The notes below the pieces were generated by a model, which did no database searches, was not told the DNA's origin, and worked only from the letters and a program-made list of their open reading frames with translations. Shown here piece by piece: positions 33,622-43,715 of a DNA stretch of 64,000 nucleotides (positions are counted from its first letter, which is position 1; every line of letters starts with the position of its first letter). Position numbers and translations under genes: made by a program. Origin of the DNA: Pseudomonas koreensis (GTDB lineage Bacteria; Pseudomonadota; Gammaproteobacteria; Pseudomonadales; Pseudomonadaceae); NCBI RefSeq assembly GCF_012986595.1, contig NZ_JAAQYM010000007.1, positions 248,001 to 312,000 on the forward strand, written 5' to 3'.

Positions 33622-34206
33622 TTACTTCTTCATGATCGCCGTAAACAGCTCGGATTCGAGCAAGCGCTGCAACCACGCTTGCAACCGCAGATAAGGCGTC
33701 TGCGCAAACCACTCGCGATCCACATGCGCAAACTGCCGCACGAACGGCAGCAACGCCACATCCGCCAGACTCAAGTGATCGGTCAGCAAGTAATCACGAT
33801 CGGTCAGCAACTCCTCCAGCCGCTGCAAAAACAACGCCCCTTCAGCCCGATAAACCTCCATCGGCTGCTCGGGATAACGCTCGGCGTATTTGTAGCGATT
33901 CAAATGCACCTTGAATGCCTGATCGTTGGCTTCGATCAACTCGGCAATCCGTGGATCACCCCCCAGTAACCAACCCTGCGGATCATGCTGCGCCAACGCC
34001 CAGCGCATGATCTCCAGGCTCTCGTCGATTACCCGGCCATTCGCATCCAGCACTGGCACCGTGCCCTTGGGCGAGATCGCCAGCATCTCGGCGGGTTTGG
34101 CCTTGAGGCTGACCTCGACGATCTCCACCGGCACCCCCGAATAGCGCAGGGCCATCCGCGCGCGCATTGCATACGGGCAGCGGCGGAACGAGTACAGCGT
34201 GTTCAT
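33622..34206 (-). CDS. Glutathione S-transferase family protein
   Basis: 194 residues. N-terminal thioredoxin-like domain with CPYAMR (10-15) and the glutathione-binding SLEIMRW segment, then a helical domain. The CPYA motif is typical of YibF/omega-type or glutaredoxin-like GSTs with thiol-dependent activity. The gene overlaps the sbcC stop by four bases, so it is probably co-expressed with sbcCD. Confidence 0.88.
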   Translation of the reverse strand: MNTLYSFRRCPYAMRARMALRYSGVPVEIVEVSLKAKPAEMLAISPKGTVPVLDANGRVIDESLEIMRWALAQHDPQGWLLGGDPRIAELIEANDQAFKVHLNRYKYAERYPEQPMEVYRAEGALFLQRLEELLTDRDYLLTDHLSLADVALLPFVRQFAHVDREWFAQTPYLRLQAWLQRLLESELFTAIMKK

Positions 34207-37200
34207 TTCACCTCCAGCGTGCTCAAGCCGTTGCCCTGGCGTTGTACCTGAATCTGCACCGGAATCCGTTCGTGCATTTCCTGCACGTGGGAAATCACCG
34301 CGACCTTGCGCCCCTGCGCCTGCAAGCCGTCGAGGGCGTCCATCGCCAGTTGCAGGGATTCCGGATCAAGGCTGCCGAAGCCTTCGTCGATAAACAGCGA
34401 TTCGATCTTCAGCGTGCTTGAGGCCATCGATGCCAGTCCCAGCGCCAGCGCCAGCGACACCAGGAACGTTTCGCCGCCGGACAGCGAATGCACCGAGCGC
34501 AATTCATCACCCATCTCGGTGTCCATCACCAGCAGGCCGAGCATGCTGCCGCCGCGTTTCAAGCGATAGCGTTTGACCAGTTGGCGCAACTGCACGTTGG
34601 CGTGATGCACCAGCAGGTCGAGGTTGTAGGCCTGGGCGATCTTGCGGAAGGTGTCGCCGGTGGCCGAGCCGATCAACGCATTCAGCCGCGCCCAGCGCTG
34701 ATACTCGGCATAGGCGTCGGCGATCTGCTGCGCCAGCGCCTGATTGGCGTTTTGCCGGCGCTGATCTTCAGCCTGTTCAGCGCGCAGTTCGGCGCATTGC
34801 TGCTCGCTGAGGTTGAACTGGTGTTGCAGCTCGGCGAGGGCGCTGGCCAGTTGCTCGGCGTCGAGATTGCCATTGTGCTGCGCCTGATGTTCGGCCAGAC
34901 GCTGGTCACGCTCCTGCAGCAGCACCTTGGCCTGTTCAATGGTTTTTTCGTTGTGCTGCAAGCGCTGGCGCAGTTCGCTGACCTGAGCGTCATCGACGCG
35001 CAGCAGGTCTTCGAGGCCGCCGTCATCCAGCTCCGGATGACGCGCGCGCCAGTCGGCAATCTTCTGCGTCAACTCGTGGTCTTCGCTGTGCAGCGCCTGC
35101 AAGCGTTCTTGCTGAGCCTTGAGTTCGGCGCCAATCTGCACCCGTTGCGTACGCACGTCCTGCAGTTCCTGCGCCGTGCTGGTTTCGGCGTTGCGCGCCT
35201 GCTCCACGGTCTGTTCCAGTTGCTGCTGCCAGTGCTCGGCGCTGTGGTGCTCGCCCAGCAGTTGCGCGAGTTGCGCCTGACAGGCCTGTTGCTGCTCGGC
35301 CAGCGCGCTGAACTGCTGCTCGGCGCTTTGCAGCTGCTGGACGCGGCCGAGCTGGCGGTCCTGTTCTTTCTCCAGCGTCTGCTGGCGTTGTTGCTGTTCG
35401 GCCAATTCTTCCTTTTGCTGCTCGACCTGCGCCAGGCGCTCGGCAATCTGCCGATCCAGCTGCATGAAGGTCGCTGCTGGTTCGATGCGCAAGGCTTCCA
35501 GGGTCTCGGCCGGCAGCAGGCTGGCGAACGCGGTGAGTTCTTCGTCGAGGCGCTGACGGTCGCTGCTCAGTTCGCGTTGTTGGTTGCTCAGGTGCTGCGC
35601 CGCTTGCTGATGCGCGGTTTCGGCATTGCGCAGTTGCTGGGTCAGGCGCGCTGCGTCCTGCTGCAGGGTGAGCAGGGCGCTCTGGCGTTGTTCGTCCTGA
35701 ATGATGCTCTGGTTCAACTGATCGTTTTGCCGGGTCAGCCAGGCGTCGCGCTTGTCGGCGTCCTGATTGAGTAACTGAGCGGCCAGTGGATGCGCCTGCA
35801 GGCTCGGCGCCAGTGCCTCAAGCTGAGCATTCAATTGTTCCTGCTGTTGCAGCAGCTCCTTCTGCCGGGCGATCACGCCACCGACTTCGGCGCGCAGCTC
35901 GGTGAGTTTTTCCTTGAGCTGATCCACCGCTTGCTGGGCGCGGGCCTGCTCGGATTCATCATGACGACCGAGGCTTTGCAGCAGCGCTTCCGGCTGATGA
36001 TACGGGTGCTCGTTGCTGCCGCAGACCGGGCACGGCTGATCGTCCTGCAACTGTGCGCGCAGTTCTTCGACACTGGCGCTGCGGGCCAGACGCTGGCGTT
36101 CGAGCAGTTCGCGGGTGACGTTGAGGGTTTGTTCGGCGACGCTGAGCTCGGCTTTGCTTTTCACCCCGTCCTGGGTCAGGCGTTCGCGTTCCTGTTGCGC
36201 ATCGAGCAGGCGTTGTTGCAACTCGGCGCCGCGTTTTTCCAGCTCTTGCTGGCTGGCCCAGAGCCGCGTCAGGTCTTCGATGGCGCGCAGCTGTTTGCGA
36301 TTGTCCTGCAGCAGATTGCCGAGAATGCCGATCTGCTCGGCGACCGCATCCGGCTCGGCGCCGGCCTCTTTGAACAGCACTTCCAGTTGCTGCTTTTGCG
36401 TGGCCAGCGCTTCGGCGCTGTGCGCGGCGTTCTGTTCGAGGCTGGCGAGTTCGGCCTGACCTTTGTTCAAGCGATTGCCGATCAGCATCAGCTGTTGCAG
36501 GCGATCGCGGTAGGCATTCCACGCATCGCTCAGCGGCGCCAGATCGGCGCTCTGTTCCAGCTCGGCGGCGATTTTCTGCAGGCGTTCAGCGACCTCGGCC
36601 TGTTTCGCCTGCAACGCTTGAATGGCGCTCTGGCCTTGGGTGCACGCCTGTTCGGCAGACTGTCGGGCCTCGGCGCTGAGGGCGGTGTCCTTGGCAAGGC
36701 GGGCGAGGGTGCTTTGCTCTTCGAAAGCCTGACGCAGCAACGGCGCACTTTCGCTGTGCCGCTGCTGGGCGTCGCTCAGGGCGACTTTCGCCGCATCGAG
36801 CGCCTGTTCCAGTTGCGTCTGGCGTTCGCCGAGTTCGCCGTGTTGCTGGGTGTGCGCGGCAATCTGCGCCGCCAGCGGCGTCAGTTGCGCGTCGAGTTCA
36901 GACTTGCGCGCGAACTGATGACGTTGCGGCGCGAGTTGTTCCAGGCGCGTCAGCTTCAGGCGTTCGCCGGTTAGAGCTTCCCACTGTTGCTGCGCACTGT
37001 GCAGTTGTTCGGCAGCCGCTTGTTGCGCGTCCTGCAACTGGCGCAAATCCTTGAGCCAGCTGTGCTGCTGCTCCAGTTGCTTGAGCTGCGCCTGCTGCAA
37101 CTTCAACTGTTGCTGGGCGGCGTTGAAGCGTTCGTCCAGTTCGGCCCGCGCCTCGGGCGCCAGCGGAGTGACGCCGGTGGCCTGATCCTGCAGCAGCTTG

Positions 37201-37844
37201 TGCGCTTCGCGGGCCTCTTTGGTCTTGTCGAATGCGCGGCGGCCGAGGCGGGTGTAGAGCGCGGTGTCGGTGAGTTTTTCCAGCAGTTCGCTGCGGTCGT
37301 TGTCGTCAGCCTTGAGGAACGCGCTGAACTCGCTCTGGGCCAGCAGCACGGCGCGGGTGAACTGTTCGAAGTTCAGGCCCAGTGCGGCTTCCAGTTGCGT
37401 TTTGTACTCACCTTTCTGGCTGGCGAGCAGTTGATCCTGATCAATATCACGCAGGCTCTGTCGGCTGGCCTGCAACTTGCCGCCCGCCTTCTCGCGGGCG
37501 CGGTTGGCTTCCCAGCGCGCGCGATAACGCCGGCCATCGACGCCGACAAAATCCACCTCGGCATAACCTTCACCGGTGCCACGGCGCAGCAAGGTGCGTG
37601 GGTCGCCGGTGGCGATTTCGCCGTCGGCGTCCGGGACTTTAGCGTCACGGCCAGTGTTGTTCAGACGCGGCACCGCGCCGAATAAAGCCAAGCACAAAGC
37701 GTCGAGCAGGGTGCTTTTGCCGGCCCCGGTCGGGCCAGTGATCGCAAACAGGCCAGCGCTGGCCAACGGCTCAGCAGTGAAATCAATTTCGAACGGCCCG
37801 GCCAGCGAGGCGAGGTTTTTCAGGCGAATGGCGAGAATCTTCAT
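34203..37844 (-). CDS. sbcC: Nuclease SbcCD subunit C
   Basis: 1213-residue SMC-like ATPase of the Mre11-Rad50-type complex that cleaves hairpin DNA and processes ends. Walker A GPTGAGKST is near residue 40, a long Gln/Leu-rich coiled coil follows, the zinc hook CPVCG lies near residue 605, the return coil comes next, then the signature LSGGETFLVSLALALG and Walker B SLFIDEGFGSLD. The ATG overlaps the sbcD stop by four bases and opens the conserved MKILAIRLKNLASL. The many REP hairpins in this genome are possible substrates. Confidence 0.95.
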   Translation of the reverse strand: MKILAIRLKNLASLAGPFEIDFTAEPLASAGLFAITGPTGAGKSTLLDALCLALFGAVPRLNNTGRDAKVPDADGEIATGDPRTLLRRGTGEGYAEVDFVGVDGRRYRARWEANRAREKAGGKLQASRQSLRDIDQDQLLASQKGEYKTQLEAALGLNFEQFTRAVLLAQSEFSAFLKADDNDRSELLEKLTDTALYTRLGRRAFDKTKEAREAHKLLQDQATGVTPLAPEARAELDERFNAAQQQLKLQQAQLKQLEQQHSWLKDLRQLQDAQQAAAEQLHSAQQQWEALTGERLKLTRLEQLAPQRHQFARKSELDAQLTPLAAQIAAHTQQHGELGERQTQLEQALDAAKVALSDAQQRHSESAPLLRQAFEEQSTLARLAKDTALSAEARQSAEQACTQGQSAIQALQAKQAEVAERLQKIAAELEQSADLAPLSDAWNAYRDRLQQLMLIGNRLNKGQAELASLEQNAAHSAEALATQKQQLEVLFKEAGAEPDAVAEQIGILGNLLQDNRKQLRAIEDLTRLWASQQELEKRGAELQQRLLDAQQERERLTQDGVKSKAELSVAEQTLNVTRELLERQRLARSASVEELRAQLQDDQPCPVCGSNEHPYHQPEALLQSLGRHDESEQARAQQAVDQLKEKLTELRAEVGGVIARQKELLQQQEQLNAQLEALAPSLQAHPLAAQLLNQDADKRDAWLTRQNDQLNQSIIQDEQRQSALLTLQQDAARLTQQLRNAETAHQQAAQHLSNQQRELSSDRQRLDEELTAFASLLPAETLEALRIEPAATFMQLDRQIAERLAQVEQQKEELAEQQQRQQTLEKEQDRQLGRVQQLQSAEQQFSALAEQQQACQAQLAQLLGEHHSAEHWQQQLEQTVEQARNAETSTAQELQDVRTQRVQIGAELKAQQERLQALHSEDHELTQKIADWRARHPELDDGGLEDLLRVDDAQVSELRQRLQHNEKTIEQAKVLLQERDQRLAEHQAQHNGNLDAEQLASALAELQHQFNLSEQQCAELRAEQAEDQRRQNANQALAQQIADAYAEYQRWARLNALIGSATGDTFRKIAQAYNLDLLVHHANVQLRQLVKRYRLKRGGSMLGLLVMDTEMGDELRSVHSLSGGETFLVSLALALGLASMASSTLKIESLFIDEGFGSLDPESLQLAMDALDGLQAQGRKVAVISHVQEMHERIPVQIQVQRQGNGLSTLEVK

Positions 37845-39085
37845 GGCTGCTCGCCCTCCAGTTGTACGTCCTGCAGCAGTTCGGCGAAGTCCTTGAGCGT
37901 CTGTTCGTCGACCTCGTTGCCATAGTTGTCGAGCCAAGCGCGGCTGAACAATTCCTGCGGGGTGAGTTGGTCGAGTTCGATCAGCGCGGTGCCGTCCTCA
38001 ACGCCGTCAGCGCCCCGGTTGCCGGCGTACTCGGCGGCGATCCGCACCAGGCGCACGGCTTTGCCTTGCAGGGCGCTTTCCACTTGGTGGCGCAGGTCGG
38101 GCTGCGGTTCGTCGAGGGTCACGCGGACTTCCAGCCACGGCTGGCGCTGGGTTTCGGCGAGCAGATCGATGTTCGGCAGGTCCGCCAGTTGCAGCAGAAT
38201 CTCGGCCAGCGGCGCCGGGCCGATCCGTTGCAGGTTGACCGAGCGCGGGATCAGTTTCGGCTCGACGCTGACCAGGGTTTCACCGTCGAGCGTGATGTCG
38301 AGAATCTGGTGCTGATAACCGATCTCCGAGAACGACAACGGAATCGGCGAGCCGCTGTAGCGGATGCGTTCTTCACCGTTGACCTTCTGCGGCTTGTGCA
38401 AGTGGCCGAGGGCAACATAGCTGATGCTCGGCCCGAACAGGCTGGCGGGCAGGGCTTCGGCATTGCCGATAATCAGGCTGCGCTCGGAGTCTTCCGAGAC
38501 CGAACCGCCGGCCATGTGCGCGTGACTGATGGCGACCAGCGCCTGACCCGGTTGGCGCTTGGCATTGGCGGCTTCGATCAGCCATTCATGTACCTGACCG
38601 ATGCCGCGCAAATAGTTGTCGCCCAGATGTGCACCGGTCACCTCTGCCGGGCGCAGGAACGGCAGCGCCAGACACCACGCGGCGATTTCGCCTTTGGCAT
38701 TCGGCAGCGGCAGCAGCAGACGTTCGGCATCGAGTTGGCCGTCATCCAGCCACAACACCCGACCCAGCGCATGGGTGCGCAAACGGCGCATCAATGGCGC
38801 GGGCAGCTCGATGCGCGAGCCGGAATCGTGGTTGCCGGCGATCATCACGATGGTCAGCAATGGCTGCTGCTCGTGAGCGCTGACGATGAAGTTGTAGAGG
38901 CGTTCCTGGGCTTTGACCGGCGGATTGACCGTGTCGAAGATGTCCCCGGCAATCAGCAGCACATCCGGCTGCGCCAGTTGCAATTGGCGCAGCAGCCATT
39001 CGAGAAAGCACGCATGCTCGAAATCGCGCTCCTGGCCGTGCAGGTTTTGCCCAAGGTGCCAGTCGGAGGTGTGAAACAGACGCAA
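37841..39085 (-). CDS. sbcD: Nuclease SbcCD subunit D
   Basis: 414-residue Mre11-type metallophosphoesterase. Metal-site motifs in order: HTSDWHLGQ, AGDIFDTVNP, AGNHDSG, then ISHAHMAGG and ALGHLHKPQ. With SbcC it forms the ATP-dependent hairpin endonuclease/exonuclease. GCGGAGT-type ribosome site precedes the ATG. First gene of the sbcD-sbcC-GST unit. Confidence 0.96.
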   Translation of the reverse strand: MRLFHTSDWHLGQNLHGQERDFEHACFLEWLLRQLQLAQPDVLLIAGDIFDTVNPPVKAQERLYNFIVSAHEQQPLLTIVMIAGNHDSGSRIELPAPLMRRLRTHALGRVLWLDDGQLDAERLLLPLPNAKGEIAAWCLALPFLRPAEVTGAHLGDNYLRGIGQVHEWLIEAANAKRQPGQALVAISHAHMAGGSVSEDSERSLIIGNAEALPASLFGPSISYVALGHLHKPQKVNGEERIRYSGSPIPLSFSEIGYQHQILDITLDGETLVSVEPKLIPRSVNLQRIGPAPLAEILLQLADLPNIDLLAETQRQPWLEVRVTLDEPQPDLRHQVESALQGKAVRLVRIAAEYAGNRGADGVEDGTALIELDQLTPQELFSRAWLDNYGNEVDEQTLKDFAELLQDVQLEGEQP

Positions 39086-39191
39086 GGTGGACTCCGCTAC
39101 ATATAAAGAGGTGATGGCCGCGTGGAAATGAGCGGCGGCGAAAGAGAGGGGAGTTTACTGGCAAATGGGGGGGCTTGCCCAAAGGCTTGAA

Positions 39192-39264
39192 AATCAAAAG
39201 ATCGCAGCCTGCGGCAGCTCCTACACATATCTCTGTAGGAGCTGCCGCAGGCTGCGATCTTTTG
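39192..39264. repeat. REP pair, close outward arms
   Basis: Two arms of the GTAGGAGCTGCCGCAGGCTG family with only ~6 bases between them, downstream of batD. Confidence 0.85.
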
Positions 39265-39268
39265 CTTT

Positions 39269-40906
39269 TTACTTCGGATAAAGCGGCGGCAACCCGCTGT
39301 CACCGACCGGGTCCTGCACCCGCTCCGCCGCTGGAATCGTGCGGATCGCCCGCCACAAATCCTCACCCTGCCAATGCTGCCCCGTTTCGCTGTACAGCGC
39401 ACCGTTGAGCCCATCCAACGCATCTGACAACGGCACAAACCGCGCCGCCATATCCGCCAGCGTCTCCGGTTGCTGCCGCGCCCACGCATCCAGCGCCTGC
39501 CGCGTCGCTTGCGGGTCATTCGCCTGGCTCGCCCGTTTGATGTCATCCAGCAACGTGCGTGGGCTCGGGCCGGTTTGTGCGGCGCGGTGGATTGCCGGTT
39601 GCCAGCGCGCACGCCACCACAGGCCGAAGCCGAGGAGGGTGGTGCAGGCGAGGATCAGGGTGCTGAGTTTCCACCACCACAGCACATCGTTATCGACGAC
39701 GCTCGGTTGCAGGTTGCCGGCCGGGGTGTCGACCTGCAGGCTCGGGTTGTTCGCCACTTGCAGGGTGCGCGCCGGCAGGCTGGTGTGTTCCAGGTGATCT
39801 TCGAAGGTGTTCCACCAGACCACGTCGACCGTTGGCAACTCGATGCTGCCGCTGCGGCTGGGCACCAATGCTTCGCGTTCTTCACGGCTGCCGATCAGCC
39901 CGCGCTCACCGCTCTGGTTGCTCAGCACCGGTTGATCCGGGTAGCGACGCAGGCCGCTGACCTCGGTGGCGGGCAGGGCGGGCAATTGTGAGCTGGCCAA
40001 GCCTTCGACTTTCAGGGTCAGGCTGCGGGTCAGGGAGTCGCCGACCTGGGTGTTATCCGGCTCCGGGTTCCAGCTTTCGCTCAGGCTCAGGCTGCGCGCG
40101 GGCAGCCACGGCGCATCGGCCGGGTAGGTCAGTGGTTTCGGTTTGACCGTCAGCGGGATTTCGGCGGAGTTGACGTGCAGCAGCTTGCCCGGTTTCGGCC
40201 CCTGTGCGGTGGCGTCCTGGCTGGGCTGGGTGTCGACCAGCGTGGCGCTAAAGGTTTGCGGGGCGATGGTCAGCAGGCCGCTGTGCTGCGGATAGATCGC
40301 GTAGCGCATCTCGATCACGCCATGGCGCACGCCGTTGATGTCTTTCTCGTAGGTGCGTGTGTCGCCCAGTTGCTCGATCCGCGCATCGTTGATTTGCAAC
40401 GGGGTCAGGCTGCTGTCGTCGTACAGCGACACCGAGTGGTAGATGCGCAGGGTCAGGATCGCCTGCGCCTGCACGTACACGCTGGTCTGGTCGAGGCTGG
40501 CCTCGATGAACACCGGGGCCGGGTTGTTTTTCTCTTCGCGGGTGTCGCTCTCGACCACTTGCAAGGTGATCGGCTGACTCTGCACATCACCCAGTTGCAG
40601 CGCCGGGATGACCACGCTGCCGTTCTCTTTTGGCAGCAGGGTGATGATCCAACGCGTGGTGGCGCGGTTGTCGCCACTGAGGGTGTTCAACTGGTTGACC
40701 TGGCGGGTACCGCGCACCTCGAACAAAGGGTCCAGCGGGGTCAGGTCGGGTTTGCCGAACTGCGTGACGTCGTTGGTTTCGAGGGTGAGTTCGACCGTCT
40801 CGCCGGAGTTCAGGCGACTGCGATCCACGCTGGCCGTCAGCTCGGCCGCGTGGGCGGTGGCCGTGCAGATCAGCAGGGGCAGCAACAGAGCGGTGAAACG
40901 GGTCAT
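39269..40906 (-). CDS. batD: BatD-like protein
   Basis: 545 residues. Signal peptide about 1-20 (FTALLLPLLICTATAHA), a large periplasmic immunoglobulin-like part, one membrane helix near residue 425 (WWKLSTLILACTTLLGFGLWW) and a cytoplasmic tail. The layout and opening AELTASVDRSRLNSGETVELTLE fit the BatD (oxygen tolerance) family. It is last in the moxR/bat operon and overlaps batB by four bases. Bat proteins are linked to stress tolerance and envelope processes; the reaction is unknown. Confidence 0.88.
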   Translation of the reverse strand: MTRFTALLLPLLICTATAHAAELTASVDRSRLNSGETVELTLETNDVTQFGKPDLTPLDPLFEVRGTRQVNQLNTLSGDNRATTRWIITLLPKENGSVVIPALQLGDVQSQPITLQVVESDTREEKNNPAPVFIEASLDQTSVYVQAQAILTLRIYHSVSLYDDSSLTPLQINDARIEQLGDTRTYEKDINGVRHGVIEMRYAIYPQHSGLLTIAPQTFSATLVDTQPSQDATAQGPKPGKLLHVNSAEIPLTVKPKPLTYPADAPWLPARSLSLSESWNPEPDNTQVGDSLTRSLTLKVEGLASSQLPALPATEVSGLRRYPDQPVLSNQSGERGLIGSREEREALVPSRSGSIELPTVDVVWWNTFEDHLEHTSLPARTLQVANNPSLQVDTPAGNLQPSVVDNDVLWWWKLSTLILACTTLLGFGLWWRARWQPAIHRAAQTGPSPRTLLDDIKRASQANDPQATRQALDAWARQQPETLADMAARFVPLSDALDGLNGALYSETGQHWQGEDLWRAIRTIPAAERVQDPVGDSGLPPLYPK

Positions 40907-42639
40907 CGAGTTTTTTCCTGATCCTGATGTTGTTGCTGTTCGTACCAGAATTTGCGTCGCAGCAATTCCCCGGGATTGTCCGGAATCTTGCCCAGCCATT
41001 GTTCCAGTGCCTGACGTTGCTCGCCTTCGAGGTTGTCCTCGCTCGGGCGCAGCGTCGGCACGGTGTCCGTTTCTTCCGCCTCATCAATGCCCGGGATTTC
41101 GTTGGGGCCTGGCTGCGGCGGGGTGGTCGGCGGCGGTTCGCTGGCCGACTCGGCCGGTTGCGCCTCGCTCTGGGTTTCACTGTTGGCCGTCGGTGGCGGT
41201 GCGGTCGCGGGTGGCGGTTCATCGCCGGGCAGGCTTTGTTCGCTGGGCTTGCTTTCCGGCTCGGCGGGCGGCGGGTTTTTTTTCTGCTTCAGCAGGTTTT
41301 CCACCAGGGCCTTGTTGGTCAGCGCCGGGCGCAGGTCCGGTTGCAGTTCCAGCGCTTGTTCATAGGCATCGATGGCCGCTTCCAGCTCGCCGCTTTTCGC
41401 CAAAGCGTTGCCACGATTGTAGTGGGCGCGGGCGTCGCTGCCCTCGGCAAAACGCTGAGCGGCGCCACTGTAATCGCCGGCCTCGTACAACGCCACCCCT
41501 TGCCACTGGTGATCTGCAAAGTGTTGGGCCGCTTCGGCCGGGCGTTTCTGCTTGAGCAAGTGCAGGCCCTGTTGGTCAGGGCGCAGCCACAGGTCTTCGA
41601 AGTCAAAAGCGTAGCTCGGCTGCGGCAGGCACAGCAGCAGCGGCAGGCAGAACAACCAGCCACGCCGTCCGGCGCAGGCAGCCAGCAGCAACAGCGGCAA
41701 CAATAGCCAGTAACCCTGATCCGCCCAGGTGTCGAGGCGCACGGTCTGGCCATCGTCGCGCAGGCTGCGCGGGCCGTCGAGCAGGCCGAGCGCACGCAGG
41801 TCGGTTTCGTCCAGCCGCGCGCTGTGGTATTCGCCGCCGACGCTGGCGAGAAACGCGCCGAGGCTCGGACTGTCGAGTTGCGGCACGCGGATCGCGCCTT
41901 GTTCGTCCTTGAGGAAACTGCCGTCCTCCTGGGCAATCGGCGCACCTTCGGCGGTGCCGACGCCGAGCATCAGCAGTTGCGCCGATTGCTGACCGAGGGC
42001 GCGGCGAATGCCTTGGCGTTCTTCTTCCGTCAGCGAGGAGCCGATCAGCAGAATCCGCCCCTGACCGAGCGCGCCTTGCTTGAGCAACGCCAGCGCCTTG
42101 TTCACGCCGAGGTCGGCGCGGTGGCCGCTTTCCGGCATCAGCGACGGCTTGAGGGCGTCGAGCAGATTGCGACTGGTCGCCAGGTCATCCGACAGCGGCA
42201 CCAGCGTGTGCGCGCTGCCGGCGTAGACGACGATCGCGGTCTGCGCATCGCTGCGTGCCTGCAACAGGTCGAACAGCTTGCGCCGGGCCTGTTCCAGTCG
42301 GGTGGGCGGTGAGTCGGTTGCGAGCATTTCCGGGGTCAGCTCCAGCACTACCACCAACGGGTCGGCAGGTTTCTGGCTGGTCTGTTCGACGCGCTCCCAG
42401 CTCGGCCCGAGCAGCGCGACGAGGGTCAGCAGCCAGGCGACGCCGAGGGCGACCCACGGCAGCTTGCTGTCGCGGCCGTTGCCGCCGCTGAGCAGCGTTG
42501 CGTGGAACGCCGGCGGCAGAATCATCTGCCAGCGCCCGGCGCGTTTCTGTCGGTGCCAGAGTTGCCAGAGCAGCCAGCCCATCAGCGGCAGCAACAACAG
42601 CCACCACGGGCGAAACCAGTGCGGCCAGAGCGCGATCAT
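40903..42639 (-). CDS. batB: BatB-like VWA domain protein fused to TPR region
   Basis: 578 residues. Two N-terminal membrane helices, a VWA domain (about 90-290), a third helix near 310-330, TPR repeats (about 345-435, AQRFAEGSDARAHYNRGNAL) and a Pro/Glu-rich C-terminal part. It looks like BatB fused to the BatC TPR module. The MIDAS position that should read DxSxS reads ELTPEM, so metal binding through that motif may be lost. Overlaps batA (upstream) and batD (downstream) by four bases each. Confidence 0.88.
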   Translation of the reverse strand: MIALWPHWFRPWWLLLLPLMGWLLWQLWHRQKRAGRWQMILPPAFHATLLSGGNGRDSKLPWVALGVAWLLTLVALLGPSWERVEQTSQKPADPLVVVLELTPEMLATDSPPTRLEQARRKLFDLLQARSDAQTAIVVYAGSAHTLVPLSDDLATSRNLLDALKPSLMPESGHRADLGVNKALALLKQGALGQGRILLIGSSLTEEERQGIRRALGQQSAQLLMLGVGTAEGAPIAQEDGSFLKDEQGAIRVPQLDSPSLGAFLASVGGEYHSARLDETDLRALGLLDGPRSLRDDGQTVRLDTWADQGYWLLLPLLLLAACAGRRGWLFCLPLLLCLPQPSYAFDFEDLWLRPDQQGLHLLKQKRPAEAAQHFADHQWQGVALYEAGDYSGAAQRFAEGSDARAHYNRGNALAKSGELEAAIDAYEQALELQPDLRPALTNKALVENLLKQKKNPPPAEPESKPSEQSLPGDEPPPATAPPPTANSETQSEAQPAESASEPPPTTPPQPGPNEIPGIDEAEETDTVPTLRPSEDNLEGEQRQALEQWLGKIPDNPGELLRRKFWYEQQQHQDQEKTR

Positions 42640-43715
42640 CGGCGCCTCCGCAGACGCAGGCGTTTGAGACGCTCACGCCAGTCAGGCAGCGGACTTTGCA
42701 GATACAGCTCCTTGGTGAACAGGCGTTGCAGCGGGTTGTCCGGCCACAACTCGCGGACGACCAGCAACAGGCTCAGCAACAAGGCCAACGCCAGCGGCCA
42801 TTGATACAAGGCTTGCGCCGGGCGCGCCTGGGTCGGTTGCTGGGTCACCGGTTCGAGTTGATCGAGGGTGTCCTTGATCGCTTGCAGCTCCTTGCCGTCG
42901 TGAGCACGGAAATATTGACCGCCGGTGGCAGCTGCAATCGCTTTGAGTGCCGGTTCGTCGAGGTCAAGGCTCGGATTGACCCCGAGCAGGCCGGTGCTGC
43001 CGCTGTCTTCCGGGTCGGCACCGATGCCGATCGGGTAGATTTTCACCCCTTCGCTGGCCGCGAGTCGGGCTGCAGTCAGCGGATCGATTTCGCCGCCGTT
43101 GTTGGCACCGTCGGTGACCAGAATCAACACCCGGCTTTGCGCCGGACGCATGCGCAGGCGTTTCAGTGCGAGGCCGATTGCATCGCCAATCGCGGTGTTT
43201 TTGCCGGCGATGCCGATGCGCGCTTCATCGAGCCAGACGCGCACGGTGTGGCGGTCGAACGTCAGCGGTGCCTGCAGATAGGCCTGACTGCCGAACAGAA
43301 TCAAACCCACCCGGTCGCCGTCGCGGCTTTCAAGAAAGTCGCCGAGCAGGTGCTGGACCAGCGACAAGCGGCTGACGTCCTCGTCCTGCCACTGCATGTC
43401 GGGGAAATCCATCGAGCCGGACACGTCCACTGCCACCAGCAGATCACGCCCGCTGGCGGCAATCGGCAGTGGTTCGCCGAGCCATTGCGGGCGTGCGGCG
43501 GCGCTCAACAGCAACAGCCACAGCAACAGGAACGGTGCTTGCTGGCGCCACGCCGGCAGGTTGGCCCGGGCGCGTCGACGAGCAAGGCCTTCGAGATCGG
43601 AAAGGAAACTCACGCGTAATGCCGGCTCGCCGCTGTCGGCCACCGGCAGCACCAGGCGCATCAGCCATGGCAGCGGCAGCAGGACAAAGATCCACGGCCA
43701 GGCGAACTCAAACAT
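42636..43715 (-). CDS. batA: BatA-like VWA domain protein
   Basis: 359 residues with an N-terminal membrane helix pair, a VWA domain and a C-terminal helix (ALALLLSLLLVVREL). The MIDAS motif is intact (DVSGSMDFPDM), with later Thr and Asp positions (LVTDGANNGGEI). The ATG overlaps the DUF4381 gene's 3' end by eight bases; an earlier in-frame ATG is possible but lies deeper in that gene. Partner of the BatB protein. Confidence 0.9.
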   Translation of the reverse strand: MFEFAWPWIFVLLPLPWLMRLVLPVADSGEPALRVSFLSDLEGLARRRARANLPAWRQQAPFLLLWLLLLSAAARPQWLGEPLPIAASGRDLLVAVDVSGSMDFPDMQWQDEDVSRLSLVQHLLGDFLESRDGDRVGLILFGSQAYLQAPLTFDRHTVRVWLDEARIGIAGKNTAIGDAIGLALKRLRMRPAQSRVLILVTDGANNGGEIDPLTAARLAASEGVKIYPIGIGADPEDSGSTGLLGVNPSLDLDEPALKAIAAATGGQYFRAHDGKELQAIKDTLDQLEPVTQQPTQARPAQALYQWPLALALLLSLLLVVRELWPDNPLQRLFTKELYLQSPLPDWRERLKRLRLRRRR

